From assembly GCA_934573855.1 (NCBI GenBank), contig CAKTMF010000001.1, forward strand, positions 186,001 to 250,000: a DNA stretch of 64,000 nt. Reading direction: 5' to 3'. The notes under the pieces are model-generated. The model was not told the DNA's origin. It did not search any database and saw nothing but the letters and a program-made list of their open reading frames with translations. A program made the translations under genes and the position numbers. Within the stretch, counting starts at the first letter, position 1, and each line of letters starts with the position of its first letter. The stretch comes from an uncultured Oscillospiraceae bacterium. Lineage in GTDB: Bacteria > Bacillota > Clostridia > Oscillospirales > Oscillospiraceae. Shown in pieces: positions 1-8,887 of the stretch.

Positions 1-827
1 CATCAGCGCGTTTGCTCTAACGATGCTGCTCACGTGGAAACTGAAAATCATAACTACATTGAATGGGCAACGACCAAGGAACCCACCGAGACTGAACCCG
101 GCACCAAGGAGCGCACCTGCTCCGTTTGCGGTAACAAAGAAACGCAGGAGCTTCCCGTTCTTCCCCCTGTAACCTACAGCATCATTTCTGGCGCAAATAG
201 CGAATGGACAAGGGGCACTTCGGCAGGAATCTCTATCGTCTCCGATGCACCGTTTGATAAGTTTGAAAGTGTTAAGGTGGACGGAACAGTTATTGCAGCG
301 GAGAACTACACCGCTGTTTCCGGCTCCACCAAGGTCACGCTTGCCCCTGCCTATTTGGAAACTGTGGGTGTTGGTACTCATTCTATCGAAGTTGTTTCCA
401 ATGACGGTAGTGCTTCTGCGAACTTTACGGTAAAGCGGCACAACCTGCTGTTGTTCTTGTAAAGTACACCGTATCCTTCAATATGAACGGTCACAGCGAT
501 CAGGTTGCAGTTCAGACTATTAAGGAAGGCGAAAAGGCGACCAAGCCCGCTGATCCTACCGCAAGCGGCTACACCTTTGGTGGTTGGTATGCAGATGCAG
601 CCTTCTCCACGAAGTTCGACTTCAACTCTGCCATTAATGCAGATACCTCGGTTTTCGCAAAGTGGACGAAGAACTCTGTTACACCTGCCGATCCCACTGT
701 TCCGAAAACCGGCGATAACAGCAATATGCTCCTTTGGGCAGCACTTCTGTTCGTCAGCAGTGGAGCGCTTGTCGGAACTGCCGTTTTCGGTACAAAAGAA
801 AAAGAGCTGAATAATCAGCAATCGTGA
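1..827 (+). pseudogene. Sortase-anchored surface protein, 3' part, frameshifted
   Basis: The reading frame is already open at base 1 and runs to a stop at 460-462. It carries a CxxC-type segment (ERTCSVCGNKET) and beta-rich repeats. Homology-like sequence continues without a break in another frame to 827, with an InlB/Listeria-Bacteroides-type repeat (GYTFGGWYADA), a VPKTGD sorting motif, a hydrophobic helix and a short charged tail, which is the usual layout of a sortase substrate. One missing A in the AAA at 432-434 would rejoin the frames (FTV-K-AAQPAVVLVKYTVSF). This is either a real inactivating frameshift or a sequencing error. The protein would sit on the cell wall; its ligand is unknown. 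Confidence 0.75.
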
Positions 828-835
828 AAACACCG

Positions 836-868
836 AAGGGCGGTACGGTTCAAACCGTTACCGCCCTT
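836..868 (+). terminator. Terminator of the surface-protein gene
   Basis: An inverted repeat AAGGGCGGT ... ACCGCCCTT encloses a second short CGGT/ACCG stem, 8 bases after the surface-protein stop. The T-run after it is short. Confidence 0.65.
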
Positions 869-930
869 TGCAATTAAAAAGATGCCCGCTACGCCGGAAA
901 CAACAGAGCGCCCAACCATATCACGGGTAG

Positions 931-1086
931 AACATACCAGAAGAGTTGCTGCAAGGCGAAAAACTCTCCATTGACTTAGAAAACGATTCAGCCACCGACA
1001 GCACTTATACTTATTCCGCCAATAACGATACACTGCCACTTGTCAGCGACGACGGAAAAACCTTTGCAATGAAGAAAGTACAGTAG
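931..1086 (+). pseudogene. 3' remnant of a beta-rich (lipoprotein-like) gene
   Basis: After an in-frame stop at 928-930 a 51-codon open stretch reads through GEKLSIDLENDS, TYTYSANNDTL and VSDDGKTFAMKKVQ to a TAG at 1084-1086. The pattern of alternating short strands ending in DGK-x-(4)-KKV resembles the C-terminal end of small lipocalin-like secreted proteins. There is no start codon or ribosome site, so it is best read as a gene tail left by a rearrangement. The family assignment is tentative. Confidence 0.4.
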
Positions 1087-1159
1087 AAAAATAGCGGAAG
1101 GATTTCAGATCGAAACCCATTAGGGGGCTTTTTATGCTGTCCGTACAAAACGGAGCGGT

Positions 1160-1623
1160 TCAGGCCCTTCTCCCGGGCAATCTGCTTCAGCTCAATTTCA
1201 TCGCGCATGGGAATATTGGTACTGAAGAAATATACATTGGCATCGTGCATCAATGCTTTGCGGGCCTCCTCACCAGCAAACTCACAGGAAACGGAAATGA
1301 TTACCAGATTGGCATCCTTCTCAGCATCAAAGTCCGCATCCACGGACTTATATTCTCTGGAATCCTCGTCTGCGTTTTTTTCACCGTTTCCTGCCAGAAG
1401 CTTTTCCAGCAGTGCTTCGACTTCCGGCTCGATGCCATCCCTGTCGGTATCCAATGCAATAATCAGTGTATTGGATGTAGCAGCTTGTACCTCGGGCGTC
1501 TGTGCACCGATTTCAGCCAAAACAGATTTATTTAAATCCGTTCCCATCACCAGTGTTGTATTTTTCACACCCTTCAGCTTTTTCAGTTTGCGACCTGCAG
1601 TCATTGAAAGGTCTTTTTATCAT
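1160..1623 (-). pseudogene. fdrA: fdrA-type acyl-CoA synthetase homologue, N-terminal remnant
   Basis: The protein is clearly like the N-terminal third of FdrA: a VMGTDLNK motif, then LVIISVSCEFAGEEA and IPMRDEIELKQIAREKGL, matching the order in FdrA, which is linked to oxamate/allantoin catabolism and is normally over 500 residues. Homology stops abruptly near 1160, where FdrA would continue with MGPDCGT; the ORF then reads unrelated sequence to 1011. The 5' end is also damaged. An ATG at 1623 after GAGG gives MIKRPFND in one frame, and the rest lies in another frame from 1604. An ATGAC repeat at the break suggests a small slippage deletion. It is the last gene of the TRAP operon. Confidence 0.7.
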
Positions 1624-1641
1624 TACGGATTCGCCTCGATT

Positions 1642-3309
1642 TTAGTTTTTTCCGGACAATACGCCGCCCTTGGTAATGGAACCTACTGTTTTCTGATAGA
1701 TGCCCAGCCATCCCGGGCGATAATTGATGTTCAGCTGTGCCTTTCCCAGACGATTCTGAATCTCTTCATCGCTCAGCTCCAGCTGAATTGTACGCTTGTC
1801 GATGTCATAGGAAATAATATCGCCTTCCTCCACAATTAGCAGCGGTCCCATCAAGGCTGCTTCCGGAGAAACATAGCCAATGGATGCTCCCTCTGTTGCG
1901 CCGGAGAACCGACCGTCGGTAACAAGCGCTACCTTATCATACAGCGGAGTACCTGCAAGCTCTGAGGTGAAAGGGAATGTTGTCACAACACCAGGGCCGC
2001 CCTTGGCACCCTGCATGCGGATGACAACTACATCGCCGGCCTTGATTTTTCCTGCACGCAGGCCTGCAATAGCATCATCCACATCCTCAAACACCACTGC
2101 TGGGCCTCTGAACTTCATCAGGCACTGAGGAACTGCAGACTGTTTTACAATAGCGCCGTCCACTGCAATATTACCCCTTAGCACCGCCAGTGCACCTTCC
2201 GTGCTGATTGGATCGCTCAACGGATGAATTACGGTCTCATCCAGAACCTTCGAATCACAGATACGCTGACCAAGAGTCTGTCCGGTAACTGTCAGTGCAT
2301 CGGTATGTATCTTGGATTCAATGGTCTTGAAAAGTGCTGTCAGACCGCCTGCACGGTCGAAATCCTCCATAAGATGGGGACCATTGGGCTCCACACCCAT
2401 AAGCAGGGGCACTGCATAGCTGGCCTTGTCAAAGAATCCGATGCAGTCAAAGTTATCCAGTCCCGCTTCAGTAGCCATGGCAGGAACATGAATCAGAGAA
2501 TTGGTAGAGCCACCCATGGCCATGCATGCCATAATGGCATTTTCAATGGCGTCCTGCGTAAGGATATCTCTGGCTGTAATGCCCTTTCCCCACAGCTCCA
2601 TGATTGTTTTGCCTGCGCCATAGGCAATCTCGTGCATTTCGGGGCTTCTGGCACAGGTGGTGGAGTTGCCGGGCATGGTCATGCCTAATGCCTCGGCAAT
2701 GATGCACATGGTATTGGCAGTACCCATCATGGGGCAGGCACCAGGGCCGGGGCAGGCACAGTCCAGAATCTCCATGCATTCATTCATGCTCATACTGCCG
2801 GACTGGACCTGACCAACCGCTCTTCCCACATCCACAAAAGAAATCTTCTTGCCCTTGTGATTTCCGGCAACCATATAGCCGCCGGTCACAATCACTGCCG
2901 GAATATTCAGTCTGGCCGCTGCCATAACATAAGCTGGAACAATTTTATCACAGCTGGCCATAAGAACCATGCCATCCATTTTGTAGCCTTCAACCTGGGT
3001 CTCCACCTCGTTGGTAATCAGGTCACGGCTGGGCAGAATGTACTGGGAGCCATAAAAAGCCAAGCCATCACACAATCCCAGAGTAGGTAGATGGTAAGGT
3101 GTTCCGCCTGCTTCAATGATTCCCTTTTCCACATCTTTCGAAAGCTCATTGAGGTGGATGTGGCCATTGTTGATATCGCTCCATGCGCTGATAATTGCAA
3201 TTTGAGGTTTGCGGATTTCCGCATCGGTCTTTCCGATGCCTCTGAGCAGGGCATATCGCTCTGCCCAGGCTACACCAAAGGGAACATCTGTCCGAACATT
3301 GTTTTTCAT
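1642..3309 (-). CDS. IlvD/Edd-family dehydratase (dihydroxy-acid or sugar-acid dehydratase)
   Basis: This is a 555-residue member of the IlvD/Edd family, whose enzymes remove water from dihydroxy acids or aldonic acids to give 2-oxo acids, using an Fe-S cluster. SCDK (Cys120) and GACPMMGTANTM (Cys192) match two of the three cluster cysteines of IlvD. The first, in the usual PCN motif, reads NNG here (residues 47-49). The start has a clear AGGAGG site. Its place between a TRAP permease and an fdrA remnant, away from ilvB/ilvC, argues for breakdown of an imported acid rather than valine synthesis. The substrate cannot be read from sequence. Confidence 0.88.
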   Translation of the reverse strand: MKNNVRTDVPFGVAWAERYALLRGIGKTDAEIRKPQIAIISAWSDINNGHIHLNELSKDVEKGIIEAGGTPYHLPTLGLCDGLAFYGSQYILPSRDLITNEVETQVEGYKMDGMVLMASCDKIVPAYVMAAARLNIPAVIVTGGYMVAGNHKGKKISFVDVGRAVGQVQSGSMSMNECMEILDCACPGPGACPMMGTANTMCIIAEALGMTMPGNSTTCARSPEMHEIAYGAGKTIMELWGKGITARDILTQDAIENAIMACMAMGGSTNSLIHVPAMATEAGLDNFDCIGFFDKASYAVPLLMGVEPNGPHLMEDFDRAGGLTALFKTIESKIHTDALTVTGQTLGQRICDSKVLDETVIHPLSDPISTEGALAVLRGNIAVDGAIVKQSAVPQCLMKFRGPAVVFEDVDDAIAGLRAGKIKAGDVVVIRMQGAKGGPGVVTTFPFTSELAGTPLYDKVALVTDGRFSGATEGASIGYVSPEAALMGPLLIVEEGDIISYDIDKRTIQLELSDEEIQNRLGKAQLNINYRPGWLGIYQKTVGSITKGGVLSGKN

Positions 3310-3324
3310 AATGCGTTCCTCCTA

Positions 3325-5295
3325 TTACGCAATAGCTCTCTTACTGAGCCTTCTCTGATCAAAAATTACAAAAGCAACAATCACAAGACCGACGAGGTCC
3401 GTAACAAAACCGGGTTTAATCAGAGCCAGCGCACCTACAATCAGAAGCACTCTCTGCCAGACAGGTATCGGGAAATCCTTAAAGCCTTCCAGACCAAGAT
3501 TCAGAGCATAGACGCCGATAATGGGGCTAATTGCGGAATAGATAATCTGCAGGAGGCTGGAGTCGATCATCAGGATGGATGTATTGAACATAAACAGATA
3601 AGGAATCAGGAATGCGCCCAATGCCAGACGGAAGGCTACCCAGCCGGTCTTGCTGGGAGAAGAGCCTGCCAGACCTGCCGCAGCGTATGCAGGAATCGCA
3701 ACCGGCGGAGTGACATTGGCCATCAGTCCGAAATAGAATACATAGAAGTGCGCTGCCAGCATGGGAACATTCAAAGATGCCACAACTGGAACCGCCACAC
3801 TGGCCAACAGGATATACACAGCCACAGTGGGAAGACCCATGCCCATGATGATTGCAAGGAACATAACCAGAAACAGTGTCAGCAGAAGGTTGCCCTGGCC
3901 GAGCTCCATAATATAGTTACCCAAAATGGTGCTCAGACCGGTCAGTGTACAAACGCCTATGACTAGACCGACGGATGCGCAGGAAATAGCAACGGATACA
4001 CAGCCCTTGGCACCGTTTTCCAGAGAGTCTACAATATCACGCAGACTCATTCTGGTTTCTTTTTTCAGGGCGGAAGCCAGAATACAGGATATGATACCAG
4101 CGCAGCCCGCAAAGATAGGAGTGTAGCGCCTCACCAGCAGGTATACGACAACAACGAAGGGAATCAGCAAGTGACCTTTTGCTTTGAACACTGCCCATGC
4201 ATTGGGCAGGTTTTCTTTCGAAACTCCCTTCAGGCCCAATTTCTTTGCTCTGTAGTGAACGGAGACATAAATACTGAGATAATACAGCAGCACAGGAATA
4301 ATTGCGGCCTTAATAATGGTTACATATGGGATGCCCAGATAGTCTGCCATAATGAATGCGGCAGACCCCATAATGGGGGGCATCAACTGGCCTCCGGTAG
4401 AGCTGACAGCCTCCACGGCGCCGGCAAACTCCGGTTCATAGCCGGTGGATTTCATCAGAGGAATCGTGAATGCGCCAGTCGTTACCACGTTGGCTGCAGC
4501 AGAGCCACTGATTGTTCCGAAGGCAGCAGAAGTGACAATGGAAACCTTGGCAGGACCGCCGACAGAGCTTCCAGCAATTGCCATGGACAAATCCCGAATC
4601 AAATCAGCCATGCCGCTCTTCTGCAGGAAAGCAGCAAATATAACAAATAGGACTATAAATGTTGCAGATGTTCCAAGGGCGGTACTGAAAATCCCCTCGG
4701 GAGCCATGTACATATGGTCAACCATTCTGGCAATGGAGGCACCTCTGTGGCGGAGAATGCCGGGCATGTATCTTCCAAAGTAGGCATAGCAGAGGAATAC
4801 AACCGAAATAATCAACAGTTGGACGCCCACAACCCGGCGGACTGCTTCCAACACCAGCAATGCGCAAATGCAGCCCATAATGATATCCATCTGGTTTGGC
4901 AGGCCGCCGCGCATGAAGATAGCGTTGTAATTCAAAACAATATAGCCGCAGCATACAAAGCTTAATCCTGCAAAAATCCAGTCGAGAATGCTGGGATTGT
5001 TCTTCATGCCGCCCTTTTTGGCTGGATACATGAGGTAGCACAGGGGCATTACAAACAGCAGATGCATGGCCCTCTGGCGAATAGTGGCCCAGAGGCCAAA
5101 GAACGAGGTGTAGATATGGAATGCCGCCATTGCGATGGCATACCATTTAATGAAATGCCTTACGAAGCCGGTTGCGTTTCGTATATTGGATTCCTGATCA
5201 AATTTCTCGAGAACAGCCTGCTGCTCTTCCAAAGAAATCTCTGCGGCATCCGCATCGTTTTTCGCAACAGCTTCGACATTTTTCTTGTTTTCCAT
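3325..5295 (-). CDS. TRAP transporter fused large/small permease (TAXI type)
   Basis: This 656-residue polytopic membrane protein joins the small DctQ-like and large DctM-like halves of a TRAP transporter, the form found with TAXI binding proteins. Signature stretches include GGQLMPPIMGSAAFIMADYLG and MGMGLPTVAVYILLA in the DctM part. It should import an organic acid using an ion gradient, fed by the binding protein encoded just upstream. There is an AAAGGAG site before the ATG, and the ilvD-like gene begins 15 bases after its stop, so they are co-transcribed. Confidence 0.93.
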   Translation of the reverse strand: MENKKNVEAVAKNDADAAEISLEEQQAVLEKFDQESNIRNATGFVRHFIKWYAIAMAAFHIYTSFFGLWATIRQRAMHLLFVMPLCYLMYPAKKGGMKNNPSILDWIFAGLSFVCCGYIVLNYNAIFMRGGLPNQMDIIMGCICALLVLEAVRRVVGVQLLIISVVFLCYAYFGRYMPGILRHRGASIARMVDHMYMAPEGIFSTALGTSATFIVLFVIFAAFLQKSGMADLIRDLSMAIAGSSVGGPAKVSIVTSAAFGTISGSAAANVVTTGAFTIPLMKSTGYEPEFAGAVEAVSSTGGQLMPPIMGSAAFIMADYLGIPYVTIIKAAIIPVLLYYLSIYVSVHYRAKKLGLKGVSKENLPNAWAVFKAKGHLLIPFVVVVYLLVRRYTPIFAGCAGIISCILASALKKETRMSLRDIVDSLENGAKGCVSVAISCASVGLVIGVCTLTGLSTILGNYIMELGQGNLLLTLFLVMFLAIIMGMGLPTVAVYILLASVAVPVVASLNVPMLAAHFYVFYFGLMANVTPPVAIPAYAAAGLAGSSPSKTGWVAFRLALGAFLIPYLFMFNTSILMIDSSLLQIIYSAISPIIGVYALNLGLEGFKDFPIPVWQRVLLIVGALALIKPGFVTDLVGLVIVAFVIFDQRRLSKRAIA

Positions 5296-5383
5296 TAGTT
5301 TCTCCTTTATAAATTAGGGCGGCTGAAAGCAATCAGCCACCCACAACATTTAAAAGTGTAGAGCACATTCAACAAGCAGTCGA

Positions 5384-6427
5384 TTACTTCAGGATACCAA
5401 CTTCCTTGAAGTAACGCTCAGCACCGGGATGCATGGGGATGCTCAGACCGGCAGCAACGGAGTCATCGTTCATGGCCTCGAAGCAGCTGTGCTGAGTGCA
5501 CAGGTAATCCTTGTTCTCAATGACCAGCTTGGTGATTTCGTAAACCAGATCCTCATCTAGGTCCTTATCACAGATCAGGAATGTAGGCATACAGACAGTC
5601 TGAATGTCCTCAGTCTGGTTGCTGTAGGTACCTGCGGGAATGACACCCTTCATGTAAACACTGCCGTCCGCATTGACCAGCTTGTCCAGAGCCTCGTCAC
5701 TAATGGAAATCAGGTGTGCATCATCGGTCATAGTCAGCTCCACAAAGGAAGCGAAGGGATAGGGTGTGATGGAGTTCATACCGTCAGCCTGCTTGTTCTG
5801 AATCTTCTCAACGCCTTCGGAGATGCCTATGAACTCAGGATTCAGGTCCTTGCGGTTCAGGTAGTCATAACCGTATGCGCCCAGAACCGCGCGGGCGGAA
5901 ACTTCAGTGCCGGAGCCGGAGCCACCGACAACCTGGGTCGTTCCGGCCATTTCCTCAAAGGATTGTGCCTTGGAGCCGGTTCTCACAACATGCTGGTAGT
6001 AGGATGCGTAGATTGCGCAAATAACATTCATTTCCTGCAGAGGTTTCTCGTAAGAGCCAATGCCGTTCCATGCCTGATAGCAGGCATCTGCAGCAGCAAT
6101 ACCCAGTTCCATTTCGCCGTTGGCAATCAACTGGATATTCTGACTGCCGCCGGTGGTGGTCTGTGCAGTTGCGGTGGTGCCGGTCTTGGTGGACAGCAGC
6201 TGTGCTATGCCAGCTGCTGCACTGAAGAAGACGCCGCCGGTGGAGCCGCCGCCAACAGTGAGGAAGTCAGGCCATTCTACAGTTGCTTCTGTAGGTGCTG
6301 CCTCAGCGGGTGCTACAGTAGGAGCAGGAGTGGACTGCTTCTCACCGCATGCGCACATGCTGGTGCCCATAACAAAGACCAAGATCAATGCAAGAATTCT
6401 ACGCAGGGTTTTAATGTTTTTAGCCAT
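5384..6427 (-). CDS. TAXI-family TRAP substrate-binding lipoprotein
   Basis: This is a 347-residue secreted protein with a signal peptide, a lipobox cysteine near residue 25, and a low-complexity Pro/Ala/Thr linker. The mature domain starts with the TAXI-type GGGSTGGVFF motif (TAXI proteins typically have a TAxxGG-like loop here) and TTTGGSQNIQLIANGEMELGI. It binds the substrate outside the membrane for the TRAP permease encoded next. It is the first gene after a leader containing a hairpin terminator, so its expression may be set by attenuation. Confidence 0.93.
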   Translation of the reverse strand: MAKNIKTLRRILALILVFVMGTSMCACGEKQSTPAPTVAPAEAAPTEATVEWPDFLTVGGGSTGGVFFSAAAGIAQLLSTKTGTTATAQTTTGGSQNIQLIANGEMELGIAAADACYQAWNGIGSYEKPLQEMNVICAIYASYYQHVVRTGSKAQSFEEMAGTTQVVGGSGSGTEVSARAVLGAYGYDYLNRKDLNPEFIGISEGVEKIQNKQADGMNSITPYPFASFVELTMTDDAHLISISDEALDKLVNADGSVYMKGVIPAGTYSNQTEDIQTVCMPTFLICDKDLDEDLVYEITKLVIENKDYLCTQHSCFEAMNDDSVAAGLSIPMHPGAERYFKEVGILK

Positions 6428-6451
6428 TTGATAGTCCTTCTTTCTTTTCGT

Positions 6452-6590
6452 AAATAAATAAAAACCGACTTAAATCGACCGCAGCAAGATGCTGCGACAA
6501 TCTAAGTCGGATTTCAACTTACCTATCAGCTGATTATGCAACCCTCTTCACAAGACGCCACCAGCTAAGGATTAATCGTATCCCTTATTT
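6452..6590 (-). promoter_or_regulatory. Attenuator-like leader of the TRAP operon
   Basis: Between the promoter at 6598-6626 and the binding-protein start lies a ~150-nt leader. It contains a strong nested hairpin on the minus strand (CCGACTTA ... TAAGTCGG outer stem at 6465-6472/6503-6510; CGCAGC ... GCTGCG inner stem at 6480-6485/6491-6496). A T-rich run follows, only some 20 bases before the ribosome site, so the terminator would cut off the operon. The 5' arm of the terminator can instead pair upstream (TAAGTTG with CGACTTA, 6503-6521), a possible antiterminator. I do not recognise a known riboswitch aptamer. The hairpin could also simply end the upstream DUF3870 transcript. Confidence 0.6.
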
Positions 6591-6597
6591 GTATTGT

Positions 6598-6626
6598 ACA
6601 ATATCACAAAATTCTCAATACGTCAA
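6598..6626 (-). promoter_or_regulatory. Promoter of the TRAP-TAXI operon
   Basis: On the minus strand, TTGACG and TATTGT are separated by 17 bases. The -35 box overlaps the stop codon of the DUF3870 gene. Start of transcription is expected near 6590. Confidence 0.65.
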
Positions 6627-6967
6627 CAGGAATTTTTGCTGTAATTGATATATTTTTGATATTTTTCCCGAACTGCCTTCAGCGCAACAATGACAGAACG
6701 CTGGGCCGGAATCTGTAAGCGGTCGAATCGTTTCAGAATAATATCCCACTCTGAATCAATGTTTGCGCCCTTAAGCTGACTGCAGATAAAGCGTACACTC
6801 AGCTCTGTAACCATATTAATATCCGCATCCAGAATCAGCCCCGTAGAAGTATCCACCAGAATGCCCAACGCAAGGACTTTATACATCGATCCGCCGGAAG
6901 TGTTATTGGGCATGGCACCGTTTGCAGAGAAATAGACAACATTTGGGTTCAAATAGTCAATATCCAT
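6623..6967 (-). CDS. DUF3870-type protein
   Basis: This 114-residue protein is read from an ATG at 6967 preceded by AGGGAGGA; the longer upstream frame lacks support. It starts with VVYFSANGAMPNNTSGG and carries ILDADINMVTELSVRFICSQL and a C-terminal AQRSVIVALKAVREKY helix, the pattern of DUF3870 domains, which commonly lie beside TRAP transporter operons. The function is unknown. It has its own promoter and is read in the same direction as the TRAP operon, whose promoter begins at its stop codon. Confidence 0.7.
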   Translation of the reverse strand: MDIDYLNPNVVYFSANGAMPNNTSGGSMYKVLALGILVDTSTGLILDADINMVTELSVRFICSQLKGANIDSEWDIILKRFDRLQIPAQRSVIVALKAVREKYQKYINYSKNSC

Positions 6968-7120
6968 ATAAATCCTCCCTAACGATGAAAACGCACATTT
7001 TCCGATGAAACAGAAAAACCTATGCATCTGCGTCACACCAGTAATCGTCGGAGCCGGCGCAGTGGAAGTATGCAGAACTTTGCTTTGCTTAAATCTGCAG
7101 TTAAGGAAGCCGCGCATCTC

Positions 7121-7149
7121 ATTCTATCAACGTTATTGTCCAATGTCAA
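7121..7149 (-). promoter_or_regulatory. Promoter of the DUF3870 gene
   Basis: A near-consensus sigma-A promoter on the minus strand: TTGACA, 17 bases, TAGAAT. It gives a leader of about 150 nt before the DUF3870 start. Confidence 0.72.
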
Positions 7150-7230
7150 CAAATTTTTTACTCCCAATATGCGGCAGGAGGCGTGAGCCTCCGTTTATCT
7201 TGACCTTTTACATGCCTGGTTTTCAGGGGG

Positions 7231-7491
7231 TTAATCCGGCATACGTTCAGCAAAATAGACGGCCAGCTGTGCGTGGATACAGCTCCAATCCTGCCGCCTG
7301 CCGGTCCATTTCTTCGTAATGTCCATCATTGCCAGATATAGCATCTTGAACAGGCTGTCATCCGTAGGGAAGACGGATTTTGCCTTCGTCACCTTGCGGA
7401 GCTGGCGGTTGAAGCCCTCTATGGCGTTGGTTGTGTAGATGAGCCGACGTACCTCTTCCGGGTACTTGAAGTAGGTGCTCAGGTTCGGCAA
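7231..7491 (-). mobile_element. IS256-family (mutator) transposase, C-terminal stub
   Basis: Eighty-six residues match the end of IS256-type DDE transposases: FKYPEEVRRLIYTTNAIEGFNRQ, the conserved region around the last catalytic Glu, then the usual tail. Roughly the first three quarters of the enzyme are missing, because the frame begins right beside the stop codon of the neighbouring permease gene. It is a dead insertion-sequence remnant marking an old rearrangement. No clear terminal inverted repeat was identified. Confidence 0.85.
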
Positions 7492-7505
7492 AAAGTGTCA
7501 GGGAA

Positions 7506-8576
7506 TTATTGTTCCCGGCGAAGCTGGACATCCCGGAAAGCAGCCGTCAGCATGACGACGATACCGGCATAGCCGCTGATGGGATAGATAATATTCACCA
7601 GTTTTCTGAAATCCGTCACGCTGAGAACAAGCCCCAGCAGCGTGAGCGCGCAGGCAAGGATTGCCGATTTTTTAGTTCCGTCCTCCGCGAACTGCCGCAC
7701 TGCCCCCCACAGCATGGGTACTGCCGTCGTATAGATTCCGCAGAAGATTACGACCGAAAAAATAAGCGCCAGCACCGGATGGATGAGCTGCGCCAGAGCC
7801 AGCACCGGCACCGCCTTGTTGCCAACCGCCGTGATGTTCACCATAAGTCCCAGGTCAACGACCAGTATTGCCACGCCGAAAAGCAGCCCGCCCAGCGTTC
7901 CGCCCACGATAGCCTCCTTTCTTCCGGAGGCTCTTCCTCCAAGGCAGCATGACAGGATCATCACCAGCATCGCATTCAACCCCGGGTAAAGTATCGCCGT
8001 CCAGAACCAGCCGCCCCGTGCTTTCGGAAGCTCCAGCCCCGGCAGCAGCGCCGCTGCATCCCGCAAGCCGTCCGGATTCTGAAGAAATCCCAGGATCCCG
8101 ATGCCCAGTGAAAACGCAATAATGGCTATCCCGAGTCTGCTCAGAATCTCCGTCAGTCTGGAAAGCCCCAGCAGCACCGTGATCAGACTTGCGGCTGCCA
8201 TCAGAACACGCCCCAGCCCGGAGCGAACCCCGAAAAACTCAGACAGTGTGGCTCCCGCCCCGGCAATCATAACCACATACAGGGAATACAGAAAAAGCTG
8301 AATGACAATTGCCGCCGCTTTCCCGGCGGTTTTTCCGAAATAGAATTCAAGTATCTGATTCGGAGCGGTGAGACCGCGTTCATAACCGTGCTTCATAAAG
8401 CACGAGCCGCACCATGCAAAAATTACCGTCGTCACCAGCGCCCCCGACAGACTCAACAGCCCCTGCACGGTAAAAAACTGCATGATCTCCTGACCGGTGG
8501 CAAAGCCGGAGCCGATGGCGCAGGCAACAAACGCGCCGGCAAGTCTGAGGGCGCGGTCAAAGTGAAATTCTTCCAT
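7506..8576 (-). CDS. YkvI-like membrane transporter (APC-superfamily fold)
   Basis: This 356-residue protein has about ten hydrophobic helices and opens with RLAGAFVACAIGSGFATGQEIMQFF, typical of the YkvI family of uncharacterised transporters distantly related to branched-chain amino-acid carriers. The start at 8576 (MEEFHFDR) is chosen because GAGGT lies 8 bases upstream; a GTG three codons earlier is too close to that site. The substrate is unknown. The transposase stub sits directly behind its stop, so anything formerly downstream has been lost. Confidence 0.8.
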   Translation of the reverse strand: MEEFHFDRALRLAGAFVACAIGSGFATGQEIMQFFTVQGLLSLSGALVTTVIFAWCGSCFMKHGYERGLTAPNQILEFYFGKTAGKAAAIVIQLFLYSLYVVMIAGAGATLSEFFGVRSGLGRVLMAAASLITVLLGLSRLTEILSRLGIAIIAFSLGIGILGFLQNPDGLRDAAALLPGLELPKARGGWFWTAILYPGLNAMLVMILSCCLGGRASGRKEAIVGGTLGGLLFGVAILVVDLGLMVNITAVGNKAVPVLALAQLIHPVLALIFSVVIFCGIYTTAVPMLWGAVRQFAEDGTKKSAILACALTLLGLVLSVTDFRKLVNIIYPISGYAGIVVMLTAAFRDVQLRREQ

Positions 8577-8811
8577 CCTGTGCACCTCTATTTTTTACTA
8601 TTTTATGTTCTTTCACCGATCAATAAAACCGGAAAAATCTGTCTGGCATTCCGGATTTCGGGAATCTCCGAAAGAAAATTCCCACACGCTGCTTTTCCTG
8701 ATACGCTGTTATGCACACAGAATAATCAATATAAGAAACGGTAGTATACTTTTTTCGAATGAAACCCTTTAATTTGAATCAGATATTTGTATTAGGAGTG
8801 AGCAGTATTAC

Positions 8812-8839
8812 TTCACTTTGCATGAAGAGATGATATAAT
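8812..8839 (+). promoter_or_regulatory. Promoter of the ABC exporter gene
   Basis: A perfect TATAAT at 8834-8839 lies about 50 bases before the ABC start, with TTCACT as a weak -35. An inverted repeat CTTCA ... TGAAG (8811-8827) overlaps the -35 area and could be an operator. Nothing else was seen in the 8577-8887 gap. Confidence 0.5.
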
Positions 8840-8887
8840 GCTGAGTGTGAGCTAATATGTATTCGTAGATAGAAAGGAAAAACTGCC

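Noticed and set aside
7170..7200. GGAGGC-GTGA-GCCTCC hairpin beside the IS256 stub
   Set aside because: Could be a terminator or an insertion-sequence end, but no matching partner end or upstream plus-strand gene was found.
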